From the NCBI RefSeq assembly GCF_013371495.1, contig NZ_JABWTA010000001.1, positions 2,826,693 through 2,890,692 of the forward strand: 64,000 nucleotides of DNA. The letters run 5' to 3'. Under the pieces are notes generated by a model. That model did no database searches, was not told where the DNA came from, and saw nothing but the letters and a program-made list of their open reading frames with translations. Origin of the DNA: Altererythrobacter lutimaris. Lineage in GTDB: Bacteria; Pseudomonadota; Alphaproteobacteria; Sphingomonadales; Sphingomonadaceae. Below, piece after piece: positions 26,134 to 34,208 of this stretch. Each line of letters starts with the position of its first letter. The stretch's first letter is position 1. The translations under genes and the position numbers were made by a program.

Positions 26134-27041
26134 AAACGATGGCGAGCGCTAGTCCGCGCAATCAGATCGTCGGCTTCTGCAAGAAGCGGCCCGGAGATAT
26201 CGATCGCGTTGCTGGGATGAGGGACACTGGTGCAGCTTACCAGCCGGTCAAAAGCTTGGGAATGTGTGACACGCTCTGGCAACTGATCAGCGAGCGCGTG
26301 GACTGCGACATAGATTGCCGGTCGGTTGGTAGCATGCGCTGTCTGCGCTATGATTTCAGACATTGTTCCTCCGCTGGAGACTATATCGTCTACTATCACG
26401 GGAGTCATGTCTTGCTGCAGTCCCGCCAGCTTGCCAGTGATCCTCACTTTTCGGTCGCTCAAGCGTTGTTTTGTCATGACTGCAAATGGTACCCCGATAT
26501 GAGTGGCAATCCGCTCGATCCAAGGTGCGCTCTCGCTGTCAGGTCCGATCAGGAACGGGCGCTCGACATTGGTTGCAACCCAGTCTCCAATCGGCAGCGT
26601 GGCTTCAGCCGCACGAGCAGGGATGGAAAAAACCTCGCTCAAACGCCTTATTCGGTGAAGATGGGGCTCAAGAGTGACCAGCCAGTCGAAATGCCGAGAG
26701 AGCATTGCGCCAAAGGTTTGCGCTGAAACAGCTTCGCCTTCAAGAAAGGCTTGATCTTGCCGCATGTACGCTAGGTAAGGCGCGATCAGACCGACCTGGT
26801 GTGCGCCATGTTCGCGCGCGGCATCGGCGGCCAGCAGCAAAGCCATCACGCGCTCGTCTGGCCGATTGAGAGTGCACAGGATGATCACCGCGCGATCATC
26901 CACGGGAGAAACAAGTCGGATGTAGCTTTCACCATCAGGGAAGCGGCGATGCTCAATCTCTCCTATATCGAATGAGCCTTGCGTAAAGAGATCAGCCATG
27001 AGCGCATCTGCAGCGTGTAGTGGGAATATGAGTGGCTTCAT
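26130..27041 (-). CDS. Ribose-phosphate diphosphokinase (PRPP synthetase) homologue
   Basis: 303 aa from ATG 27041, which overlaps the phosphorylase stop (ATGA). Makes PRPP from ribose 5-phosphate and ATP, or possibly works in reverse. The motifs are all there: IEHRRFPDGESYIRL (N-terminal flexible loop), APYLAYMRQDQAF (RQD region), TLEPHLHR (family D.H..Q/HLHR with Glu for Asp), IGPDSESAPW, and the PRPP loop PVIVDDIVSSGGTM. Shorter and more divergent than the housekeeping Prs (about 310-320 aa), resembling class III or archaeal types. Probably a specialised paralogue working with the adjacent phosphorylase. Confidence 0.85.
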   Translation of the reverse strand: MKPLIFPLHAADALMADLFTQGSFDIGEIEHRRFPDGESYIRLVSPVDDRAVIILCTLNRPDERVMALLLAADAAREHGAHQVGLIAPYLAYMRQDQAFLEGEAVSAQTFGAMLSRHFDWLVTLEPHLHRIRRLSEVFSIPARAAEATLPIGDWVATNVERPFLIGPDSESAPWIERIATHIGVPFAVMTKQRLSDRKVRITGKLAGLQQDMTPVIVDDIVSSGGTMSEIIAQTAHATNRPAIYVAVHALADQLPERVTHSQAFDRLVSCTSVPHPSNAIDISGPLLAEADDLIARTSARHRL

Positions 27042-28579
27042 TTCGCAAACTTCTCGATCAGATCGGTGTTCATGCGGTAGTAGTCCAGAGCGTATTCGAG
27101 CTCGCCGATGCTCTCGCCATGCAAAGTGATTAGCGGCTGTCCCGCTTCGACAGGATCTCCGATATTGACATGAATTACGACCCCTGCCGCTGGTGATCTC
27201 GGTGCTCCTGCCAGCTTGGCGAGCCGAGCAAGTCGGCGATTGTCGATCGATGCGATACGCGCGGAGCGTTCGCACTCAATCACGTGTTGAAATCTAGCTC
27301 TCTCTGGTCGGCGAAATTCGCCTTGCGCTTTGCAGATGGCGACAAATTTCCGCATTGCCCGTCCGTCGTCAAGGATTGCATTGGCAGTCGATTTGCCCTG
27401 TCCTGGTGGACATGCAGCGCCCATCTCCAGGATAACTGCAGCGAGGTTCAGCGCGCGCTGTCTCAGTTCGCGTGGCGCGTTGCGTTCGCATTCGAGCACA
27501 GCGAGCACGTCATGCGCTTCTAACGCCGGTCCGATCCCGTCCCCGATAGGTTGCAATCCGTCTGTGATGATAGTCTCAACATGAAGGCCAAAGGCCTCGC
27601 CCACACCTTTCATGAATGCAGCCAGTTCTTCAGCACCCGCTTGGGACCGGACCTTAGCTGTAGGGCCTACTGGCACGTCGATAAGCACGTGAGTGGAACC
27701 GGCAGCGATCTTCTTCGACATGACGGATGCTACCATCTGCGATGTGCAGTCGAGTTCCAGCTCGCGCTCAACACGGATTACAAGGTCGTCCGCCGGGGAG
27801 AGCTCCACCCCGCCGCCCCAGACCATGCAGCCGCCCTGCTGCTCGACGACCTGACGCATTTCCTCCCCGCTCAGATCAACGCGTGTCAACGTTGCCAAGG
27901 TATCGGCGGTGCCTGCAGGTGAAGTGATCGCGCGCGATGATGTCTTGGGAATTGTCAATCCTGCGGCGGCGACGATTGAGACGACGATCGGCGTAGTCCG
28001 ATTGCCCGGCAGCCCGCCGACGCAATGCTTGTCGACGACGACATTGTCAGGCCATGTGAGCCGGTCCCCAATTGCGACCATGGCTTGAGTGAGTGCAACG
28101 ATCTCGCTCACTTCTGGAGGCTGACTGGCGAGGGCAGAGATAAAGGCCGAGATCTGTACATCAGACAATCGTCCATCAACGATGTCCCGGAAAATTTCCG
28201 CCGCATGACCAGCGCTAAGCCTGTGGCCATAGACTTTGCGGCGTAAGCCTCCCAGCGAGCTTATACTGCGCGGATGATGAAGAGTGAGCTCGTCGCCCTC
28301 GTTTAATCCAAGCTTTTGCCACGCCGTTTCTGACAGGCCAATTTCATCGGTTGCAACCATGGTATCGTCGACTTGGTACAGACGGGCAATGGCTTGCCTT
28401 TCCTCGATCCGAAGTTCGACCCGCGCGCGCTCGGTCAGGCCTTCTGAGCGAGCGACTGTGCATCGCTCGTTTACGATCGCAATGGATTCGCGCTGGGTAT
28501 GTAGTTTGAGACGCTTTGCCTTGAGCGGAGTGAGCTCGCGCGGTGCATCCAGATCTAGGTCGTCGCCTTGATCGCTCAT
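27038..28579 (-). CDS. Thymidine/AMP phosphorylase of the archaeal type
   Basis: 513 aa. Residues 1-85 form an extra N-terminal domain, as in archaeal AMP phosphorylase. The nucleoside phosphorylase core follows, with VVDKHCVGGLPGNRTTPIVV (phosphate/catalytic His-Gly-rich motif), TSSRAITSPAGTADTLATLTRVDLS, SVMSKKIAAGSTHVLIDVPVGPTAKV and a C-terminal domain ending ALDYYRMNTDLIEKF. This family degrades NMPs or pyrimidine nucleosides by phosphorolysis, giving a base plus ribose 1,5-bisphosphate or (deoxy)ribose 1-phosphate. The start overlaps the upstream stop by one base (TAATG). Preference for AMP or thymidine cannot be decided from sequence. Confidence 0.88.
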   Translation of the reverse strand: MSDQGDDLDLDAPRELTPLKAKRLKLHTQRESIAIVNERCTVARSEGLTERARVELRIEERQAIARLYQVDDTMVATDEIGLSETAWQKLGLNEGDELTLHHPRSISSLGGLRRKVYGHRLSAGHAAEIFRDIVDGRLSDVQISAFISALASQPPEVSEIVALTQAMVAIGDRLTWPDNVVVDKHCVGGLPGNRTTPIVVSIVAAAGLTIPKTSSRAITSPAGTADTLATLTRVDLSGEEMRQVVEQQGGCMVWGGGVELSPADDLVIRVERELELDCTSQMVASVMSKKIAAGSTHVLIDVPVGPTAKVRSQAGAEELAAFMKGVGEAFGLHVETIITDGLQPIGDGIGPALEAHDVLAVLECERNAPRELRQRALNLAAVILEMGAACPPGQGKSTANAILDDGRAMRKFVAICKAQGEFRRPERARFQHVIECERSARIASIDNRRLARLAKLAGAPRSPAAGVVIHVNIGDPVEAGQPLITLHGESIGELEYALDYYRMNTDLIEKFAK

Positions 28580-29937
28580 TACAGCTTTACCCGTTCTCGA
28601 TGCTCAGGGACTCGTGCCTTCCAAGCAAATTTCTCTGCGATCTTGAGACGGAAGCGGTCAGCCGAATCCGCTTCTCCATGCACGATGAAACATTCCTTCG
28701 GGGGAAGTTTGAATCCGCTCAGCCACCGCAGCAATTCATGTTGGTCAGCATGCGCAGACAGCATGTCGAGCGAAACAATCTCGGCGCGCACAGGCACGTA
28801 CTCCCCGTGAATCTTGATCGCTTCTGCTCCGTTCAGCATCGCAGCGCCTCTGGTCCCACCGGCTTGATAACCAGCCATGACGATCGTGCTGCGGTGGTCT
28901 GGTGCGTAGCGTTTCAGGCGATGAAGTATCCGCCCGCCGGTGACCATTCCGCTGGCTGAAATGATGATCTTGGAGCCTGGTTCAGTGTCAAGCCGCTTGG
29001 AGTGTTCTACATTGCGCGTATAGATCACATCGTCCCATGCATCGCGGCATTGCGCAGAGCTCAAGCGATGGTCTTGTGCATGCTGACAGAACAGATCGGT
29101 GGCGCTGCAGGCCATCGGACTGTCGAGATAGACTGGGATGCCCGGGAGCTTGCCACGCTGGCGTATCGCGTTGATGTGATAAAGCAATGCTTGAGCACGC
29201 CCCACTGCAAATGACGGGATTATGACGCTGCCCCCACGCGCGACGGTTCGCGTGATAATCCGCTCCAGCTCCTGCTGCGGCGCGAACTCTGGATGCAATC
29301 TGTCGCCATAGGTGGACTCGATCAGCAAATAGTCTGCTTCTGATATCGGCTCTGGATCGAACATCAGCGGATCGCCAAAGCGGCCAAGATCGCCTGAGAA
29401 GACTATGCGCTTGCCCTCAGCGATCATCTCGACTGTGGCGGCCCCTAGAATGTGTCCGGCATAACGAAAACGGATCGAGCAATCCCTTGTGACCTGGAAA
29501 TCTTCTCCAAACGGTTGCGGAATAAATGACTCGAGCGACTTGAGTGCGTCTGATCGAGTGTAAAGCGGCAGCGCAGGCTTGTGCTTGCTGAAACCCCGGC
29601 GATTGGCATAGCGTGCGTCAGCTTCGAGCAGGTAGCCGCTGTCTGGAAGAAGCAGGCCGCACAAGGCGCGCGTTCCCTTGGTGCAGAAGACCTTGCCGGA
29701 GAAACCATTCTTCACAAGGAGTGGGAGATATCCTGAGTGATCGAGATGCGCATGGGTAAGCACCACTGCATCGATGCTTGCTGGATCAACAGGCAAGGGG
29801 TTCCAGTTGCGCGAGCGCAAGACCTTGTAACCTTGGAACAGGCCGCAATCGACCAGGATACGGCTCTGCTGGGTTTCAACGAGAAACTTTGACCCTGTGA
29901 CGGTGTCCGCCGCACCCAGAAAAGTCAGATGAACGAT
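28579..29937 (-). CDS. Metallo-beta-lactamase/beta-CASP RNA-processing exonuclease
   Basis: About 453 aa, of the CPSF73/YsjL-like MBL-beta-CASP family. Seen: LTFLGAADTVTGSKFL (N-terminal strand), LTHAHLDHSGYLP (HxHxDH), YAGHILGAA, FSGDLGRFGDP, the beta-CASP motifs LIESTYGDR, IPSFAVGRAQ and ISASGMVTGGRIL, and LSAHADQHELLRW (C-terminal His). Start unclear: GGGAGG (29944-29949) is followed by ATT, ATC and GTT codons but no ATG, GTG or TTG in frame; the ATC at 29937 has the best spacing. An in-frame ATG at 30033 would put the FixJ-like box inside the gene. First gene of the phosphorylase-PRPP synthetase-MgtC operon. Confidence 0.88.
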   Translation of the reverse strand: MVHLTFLGAADTVTGSKFLVETQQSRILVDCGLFQGYKVLRSRNWNPLPVDPASIDAVVLTHAHLDHSGYLPLLVKNGFSGKVFCTKGTRALCGLLLPDSGYLLEADARYANRRGFSKHKPALPLYTRSDALKSLESFIPQPFGEDFQVTRDCSIRFRYAGHILGAATVEMIAEGKRIVFSGDLGRFGDPLMFDPEPISEADYLLIESTYGDRLHPEFAPQQELERIITRTVARGGSVIIPSFAVGRAQALLYHINAIRQRGKLPGIPVYLDSPMACSATDLFCQHAQDHRLSSAQCRDAWDDVIYTRNVEHSKRLDTEPGSKIIISASGMVTGGRILHRLKRYAPDHRSTIVMAGYQAGGTRGAAMLNGAEAIKIHGEYVPVRAEIVSLDMLSAHADQHELLRWLSGFKLPPKECFIVHGEADSADRFRLKIAEKFAWKARVPEHRERVKL

Positions 29938-30011
29938 AATGCACCTCCCGTCAGCGATTTCTGCAGCTTGTCTCGCTCGGTTCAAACCACCCCTTGGGCG
30001 CTGCCAATATC

Positions 30012-30022
30012 CGTAATTACCC
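30012..30022. promoter_or_regulatory. FixJ-like box between the RNase operon and the Crp/Fnr gene
   Basis: CGTAATTACCC in ATATCCGTAATTACCC. It lies 75 nt upstream of the likely start of the minus-strand RNase operon and 121 nt upstream of the plus-strand Crp/Fnr gene. Confidence 0.55.
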
Positions 30023-30143
30023 CGAATTTCCATTTGCGCTGACTGATCGCCAGTGCGCTGAGCTAAGTACATTCACCGATGCCATCTACTGGGCTGCGCA
30101 CTCTAGTCTCTCCGATCTTGTGTAGTGCTTTCTGGAGAGCGGA

Positions 30144-30770
30144 ATGTATCATGCGTTGGATCTTCGACCCGCGAATCAAGCGGTGTCCATGCCCGGCCGT
30201 GATGGGGAAACCTTGATTGTGCAAGGCGACCCCTGCGACCAAACGCTTGAGATAACATGCGGCGTAGGGCGCGCGGTGAGATATTCGCGAGAAGGCGATC
30301 GGCAAATAATGGCCTTTTTCTTTCCTGGCGACCTTGTTGGTTTGCCGCTGTCGAGCCGACATCGCTACTCTTTCGAGGCAGTGAGCCGCTTGCGTTTTGT
30401 GCGCCACTCTTCCGGGATCTTTCGCCCGGGCTTCCCCTCGTTGGACTTAGTACCTGAGCGCCTCGCACAGGCGATATGGCGCGAAGAGAAGGCGTTTATT
30501 TCGCGAGGATTGATCCTGGGCCGCGTTGGTGTTCAAGCGCGTTTGGCGGCATTTCTGATCTATCTTTCACAACGGCTGCCAGCAGAGCACGGCCTTCTGG
30601 AATTCGCGATACCGCAAGGCGATATTGCGTCATATCTTGGGACTTCGCCGGAAACAGTCTGCCGGACGCTGCGCAGGCTCCGCGATAATCGGATAATTGC
30701 GATGCCCAGGAGAGACCAGTTGCAGATCCTCGACCAGCATTCGCTCGATCTCATCGCTGAAGGGGAATAG
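30144..30770 (+). CDS. Crp/Fnr family transcription regulator
   Basis: 208 aa. The N-terminal cyclic-nucleotide-type beta-roll (GETLIVQGDPCDQTLEI, MAFFFPGDLVGL), a dimerisation helix, and a C-terminal winged HTH with IPQGDIASYLGTSPETVCRTLRRLRDN. The recognition helix ETVCR keeps the Glu and Arg that read the TTGAT half-site in FNR and FixK, so a TTGAT-N4-ATCAA operator is expected. The N-terminal Cys cluster of FNR is missing, so an Fe-S cluster is unlikely and a FixK-like role downstream of FixLJ is plausible. A FixJ-like box is in its promoter region. Confidence 0.88.
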   Translation: MYHALDLRPANQAVSMPGRDGETLIVQGDPCDQTLEITCGVGRAVRYSREGDRQIMAFFFPGDLVGLPLSSRHRYSFEAVSRLRFVRHSSGIFRPGFPSLDLVPERLAQAIWREEKAFISRGLILGRVGVQARLAAFLIYLSQRLPAEHGLLEFAIPQGDIASYLGTSPETVCRTLRRLRDNRIIAMPRRDQLQILDQHSLDLIAEGE

Positions 30771-30815
30771 CGGGCAGGAGCTCTCACTGCCTAATTGTCA
30801 GTGCGGTATCGGCCT

Positions 30816-31928
30816 CTAGGTCGTTTGACTTTCGCCCTGTTTCCTATGGCGCTGCTTGAGGGCTTCATCGATAGCCAGCGCATCCAGGAGGTTGCGCCAA
30901 TTCACTAAGCCAGTGAAGCGCCCGCGAGCATCCACCACTCCAACCAACGGTGCACCTGCTGCAATCATCTCAGCGACTTTCTCTGCACGGTGGTGCACGG
31001 AGACGAGCGGGATATCAGTGCGCATACGCTGGCCAGCGGTCATTTCCCGACCGGCAAGGCCAATGCTTTCAAGAATGTCTGCGCGCACGAGAAAGCCTGC
31101 CAGCGTTCCATCTGCATTCAGCACCGGGAACTCTTCATTGTCCGATGCTAGGATTGCATCAGCAGCCTTGCCTATCGGATCGGTCACAAGGAGCTGCGCC
31201 TGACCTGTGACCATGACGTGTCTAACTGGTGTGCCACCGACCGCGTTACGCATTCGATCAAGCATGGCTTCAGATGATGCGGCAAGGAATATGAAGACGC
31301 TTATCGCGACCAATATGATATTCCCGCCCAGAACCCCGAATAGTCCAAAGAAGATCGCGAGTCCTTGGCCGATACGGGCGGCAATTCGTGTCGCTGCATG
31401 ATGCGGCATCGCAAGAGCCAGAGAAGCCCGCAAGATACGTCCGCCGTCCATGGGAAATGCAGGGAGGAGATTGAACAATCCGACTACGAGGTTGAAGATC
31501 GCGAGTTGCTCGACATAGTGAATTCTGCCTTGCGATATGTCTCCAAAGACTGACCACTCTGGCCAACGTCCCAGCACCAGCAAAAGAAGTCCAAACAGCA
31601 CGAAGTTGACGGCGGGGCCAGCCACAGCGATTGCCAGTTCCTGCTTGGGATCGGTTGGAATACGCCGCAATTTGGCAAGGCCGCCAATCGGGAGAAGCAC
31701 AACTTCAGGTGTTTCAATTCCGAATTGCCTTGCAATGGTGATGTGCCCGAACTCGTGCAGAAGCACGCATCCGAAAATCAAGCATACCAACAGACCAACT
31801 TGTCCGGCAGCCAGGATACCATCGCTTAGCATTGCCGCGGTCGTTATGACGGCGAGCAGAAGGATAAAGGTCCAATGAAGCCTGATCGCGGTGCCTTTGA
31901 CTGTTGCGATCAGCATGGATCGAGGCAT
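30816..31928 (-). CDS. Site-2 protease family membrane peptidase with CBS pair
   Basis: 370 aa from ATG 31928, 7 nt after the stop of a small membrane protein gene. Intramembrane zinc protease: LLHEFGH at residues 57-62 supplies two zinc ligands and FNLLPAFPMDGGRILRA the third (Asp). The CBS pair (about residues 240-355, VRHVMVTGQAQLLVTDPIG and MRTDIPLVSVHHRAEKVAEMI) probably binds adenine nucleotides and senses energy state. The same architecture is found in Rip3 (Rv2625c) of the mycobacterial DosR regulon. Its substrate is unknown; the adjacent single-pass protein is a candidate. Confidence 0.9.
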   Translation of the reverse strand: MPRSMLIATVKGTAIRLHWTFILLLAVITTAAMLSDGILAAGQVGLLVCLIFGCVLLHEFGHITIARQFGIETPEVVLLPIGGLAKLRRIPTDPKQELAIAVAGPAVNFVLFGLLLLVLGRWPEWSVFGDISQGRIHYVEQLAIFNLVVGLFNLLPAFPMDGGRILRASLALAMPHHAATRIAARIGQGLAIFFGLFGVLGGNIILVAISVFIFLAASSEAMLDRMRNAVGGTPVRHVMVTGQAQLLVTDPIGKAADAILASDNEEFPVLNADGTLAGFLVRADILESIGLAGREMTAGQRMRTDIPLVSVHHRAEKVAEMIAAGAPLVGVVDARGRFTGLVNWRNLLDALAIDEALKQRHRKQGESQTT

Positions 31929-31935
31929 GGCAGGA

Positions 31936-32196
31936 TTACTCTGTGCCGCTTGCGTTTGTGCTTTCTTGCTGCTGGGCTTCCGGCTCAGCAGCGCGCATGG
32001 GTGTTTCTGGCAAATCCACTTCAACGCCGCCTTCCGGCGCGGTGGTCCATTCGGTCGAAGGTGGCTGCGGCTCTTCGGCGGGTACTTCGCTGCCGCTAAA
32101 GGCGTCGCCGAAAAATGCCCAAACTCCAGCTATTATCAGCAGCGCAATAACGATTGCCCAGAATGCGTTGAATTTGCTCTTTGGTACGTCCGCCAT
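31936..32196 (-). CDS. Small single-pass membrane protein beside the site-2 protease
   Basis: 86 aa. A short basic N-terminus (MADVPKSKFN) precedes one membrane helix, AFWAIVIALLIIAGVWAFFG, then an acidic, Pro/Glu-rich tail of about 55 residues (EVPAEEPQPPSTEW). AGAGAGGG lies about 7 nt before the start. No family recognised. Being encoded 7 nt upstream of a site-2 protease, it could be a substrate, inhibitor or partner; this is inference from position. Confidence 0.65.
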   Translation of the reverse strand: MADVPKSKFNAFWAIVIALLIIAGVWAFFGDAFSGSEVPAEEPQPPSTEWTTAPEGGVEVDLPETPMRAAEPEAQQQESTNASGTE

Positions 32197-32257
32197 AACT
32201 GCGCCCTCTCTTGTTCAAGACGCAGAGATTATTTCTGTTGGAGGCGCTCAGCATCAT

Positions 32258-32279
32258 CCGGAAACCCCCGTAGTTCCGG
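32258..32279 (-). promoter_or_regulatory. FixJ-like box within an inverted repeat before the site-2 protease unit
   Basis: CGTAGTTCCGG at 32269-32279 fits the shared element on the plus strand. It lies inside CCGGAA (32258-32263)/TTCCGG (32274-32279), 62 nt upstream of the small membrane protein gene and 12 nt past the FixJ stop. The inverted repeat could instead end the fixLJ transcript, but no T tract follows it. Confidence 0.4.
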
Positions 32280-32291
32280 GGATGGGGCGCT

Positions 32292-32960
32292 TTACGCCGT
32301 GCGGGGTTGATCCGGGCTCGCGATGTCTGACTGCGGTACCTCTTCCTCTCCGACGCCTGCGGCAAAAGCGATGCGCAGCAGGTCAGAGAGATTGTAGACA
32401 TCGAGCTTCTTCATCAGGTTAGCCCGGTGAATTTCTACTGTCCGCGGGCTAATATCGAGATCGTAGCCGATCGTCTTGTTGGGATGCCCCTTTGTCAGCC
32501 CGACGAGAACCTCACGCTCGCGCCGCGTCAGCCCATTGACGAGCAGCTCCGCCTCTGCCTTCCGCTTGCTCTTCGCTTCGGACCGATCAAGTTTGTCGAA
32601 TGCCTCTGCGACGGCTCCTAGCATGGTTTCTTTAGCGAACGGTTTCTCGATAAAATCGAGAGCTCCTGCTTTCATGGCCTTCACTGCGACATCGACATCG
32701 CCATGACCGGTCATGACGACCACTGGAAATGGAACACCGCGTTCGCGCAGTTCAGTTTGTACCTCCAAACCGTCGATTTCAGGCATCTGAATGTCCAGCA
32801 AGACGCATCCGGGTTCCAATGATCGGGCTTCCTTGAGGAATTCTGTCCCGCTGACATAGCTCTCAACCTTGTGACCGGAGGTCTTGAGCATGAAGCCAAC
32901 TGACCGACGTACGGAATCGTCATCATCCACTAGATAGATGGGGTATTCACTGTTCGCCAT
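32292..32960 (-). CDS. fixJ: FixJ-like response regulator (receiver plus LuxR-type HTH)
   Basis: 222 aa from ATG 32960, which has GGAGAC upstream and overlaps the kinase gene by 14 bases. Receiver: YLVDDDDSVRRS (acidic pocket), CVLLDIQMPEIDG (phospho-Asp), VVMTGHGDVDVAV, DFIEKPF (Lys). Output: LTRREREVLVGLTKGHPNKTIGYDLDISPRTVEIHRANLMKKL, the FixJ/NarL-type HTH. FixJ proteins dimerise on phosphorylation and activate from sites around TACGTA...TTTCCC. I infer that this protein reads the CGTAnnTnn(C/G)(C/G) boxes scattered around it. Confidence 0.9.
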   Translation of the reverse strand: MANSEYPIYLVDDDDSVRRSVGFMLKTSGHKVESYVSGTEFLKEARSLEPGCVLLDIQMPEIDGLEVQTELRERGVPFPVVVMTGHGDVDVAVKAMKAGALDFIEKPFAKETMLGAVAEAFDKLDRSEAKSKRKAEAELLVNGLTRREREVLVGLTKGHPNKTIGYDLDISPRTVEIHRANLMKKLDVYNLSDLLRIAFAAGVGEEEVPQSDIASPDQPRTA

Positions 32961-34119
32961 TGTCAGTCTCCGCGAGAGGGACGGTGAAATGAAAGGCGGT
33001 GCCTCCCAGTGAAGATGGCTCGGCCCAGATCTTGCCATCATGCGATTGGACGATGGAATGGCAAATCGAAAGGCCGAGTCCCATCCCGTCTGCTTTGGTG
33101 CTGTTAAAAGGATGGAACAAGCGCTCAGCTACCTTCTGGTCGAGCCCTGGACCGCTGTCGGAGATCGAAATCTGCGCAAACCCGTCCACTGTTCGGAGGG
33201 TGCGAACTTGCAACTGCTTGTGAGTGGAGTCGATCATCGCTTCAAGCGCATTGCGGATCAGGTTCAGCACCACTTGTTGCAACTGGACCGGATCAACGAT
33301 TATTTCGTCGGCGGATGGGTCAAGCTCAGTCTCAAAGTCGACACCCTTACCATCGCCATTAATCAGCGCGAGCGCGGAAGCTTCCTGGATCACACGGCCA
33401 AGACTGACGATATGACGTTCGGTCTCGCCGCTCTTAATGAAGTCACGCAGGCGGTGCACAATCTGGCCGGCGCGGAGTGCTTCAGAGGCACACTGGTCGA
33501 GCGCTTCGCGAACAAGGTCTAGCGCCTCAGTATTTGGGTCGGCCAGCAAATCGCGAGCCGAATGCGCATAGTTCGCAACCGCTGTCAGAGGTTGGTTGAG
33601 TTCGTGCGCGAGTGACGTTGCGAGTGAACCCATGGAAGAAATCCGCGATACGTGAGCGAGCTCATTTTGCAGCGTGTGCAGTTCTCGCTCGGTCTCGCGG
33701 CTTTCAGAGAGATCGCGCATGTAAGCGACGAATGCGCTCTGTCCTGCGAAAGCAACATCACCAATGGAGAGTTTCACGGGAAAGGTGCTGCCATCGCTAT
33801 GCCGAGCAGTGGTTACGCGCCCAATGCCAATGATTTTAGCGGTGCCCGTTTGCATGTATTCGCGCATGAATTGATCATGCCCTTCGCGATTAGGCGACGG
33901 CATGAGAAGACTTACATTTTCGCCCATGACATCTGCTTCGGTATAGCCGAACATTGCCTCGGCACCCTTGCTGAAAGAGACGATATTGCCAAGCCTATCC
34001 GAAATCACCATCGCATCGGGGACAGTATCGATCAACGCGTGCAATTCATCTGAACTGCGCAGCGCAATGAACGAGCTTGTCTCGGCTACTTTTGATCGAG
34101 CTTCCGTCACCGTACCCAC
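32947..34119 (-). CDS. fixL: FixL-like oxygen-sensing histidine kinase
   Basis: 390 aa, soluble, with one PAS domain (about residues 25-145) and a HisKA/ATPase unit (phospho-His172 in LAHELNQPLTAVANY; G boxes SDSGPGLD and GMGLGLSI). The PAS matches rhizobial FixL around NVSLLMPSPNREGHD and IIGIGRV. His81 aligns with the haem ligand His200 of Bradyrhizobium FixL, and Arg101 with the O2-sensing Arg220; the 20-residue spacing is the same. The Arg206 equivalent is Glu (in MREYM). So haem binding and O2 inhibition of the kinase are likely. No membrane helices, unlike S. meliloti FixL. Confidence 0.9.
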   Translation of the reverse strand: MGTVTEARSKVAETSSFIALRSSDELHALIDTVPDAMVISDRLGNIVSFSKGAEAMFGYTEADVMGENVSLLMPSPNREGHDQFMREYMQTGTAKIIGIGRVTTARHSDGSTFPVKLSIGDVAFAGQSAFVAYMRDLSESRETERELHTLQNELAHVSRISSMGSLATSLAHELNQPLTAVANYAHSARDLLADPNTEALDLVREALDQCASEALRAGQIVHRLRDFIKSGETERHIVSLGRVIQEASALALINGDGKGVDFETELDPSADEIIVDPVQLQQVVLNLIRNALEAMIDSTHKQLQVRTLRTVDGFAQISISDSGPGLDQKVAERLFHPFNSTKADGMGLGLSICHSIVQSHDGKIWAEPSSLGGTAFHFTVPLAETDNGEQ

Positions 34120-34153
34120 CTAAGGCCTGCGGAGAAGAGGGAGCCACGTCCGC

Positions 34154-34169
34154 AAGGTCATAAGACCTT
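34154..34169. promoter_or_regulatory. Inverted repeat AAGGTC-ATAA-GACCTT
   Basis: Perfect 6-bp arms around ATAA in the divergent fixL/alcohol dehydrogenase promoter region, one base to the left of the FixJ-like box. It may be a second operator. No protein family is assigned. Confidence 0.35.
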
Positions 34170-34170
34170 A

Positions 34171-34181
34171 GGATAATTACG
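34171..34181 (-). promoter_or_regulatory. FixJ-like box between fixL and the alcohol dehydrogenase operon
   Basis: On the minus strand ATATGCGTAATTATCC contains CGTAATTATCC. It lies 51 nt upstream of fixL and 27 nt upstream of the alcohol dehydrogenase start, so it could autoregulate fixLJ and drive the plus-strand operon. Confidence 0.55.
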
Positions 34182-34208
34182 CATATTAGGCGAGTCGCAT
34201 GTTCAGGC

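Noticed and set aside
26130..28579. Full archaeal AMP-RuBisCO pathway
   Set aside because: Ribose 1,5-bisphosphate isomerase and RuBisCO genes are absent from the window, so only the phosphorylase and PRPP synthetase can be claimed.
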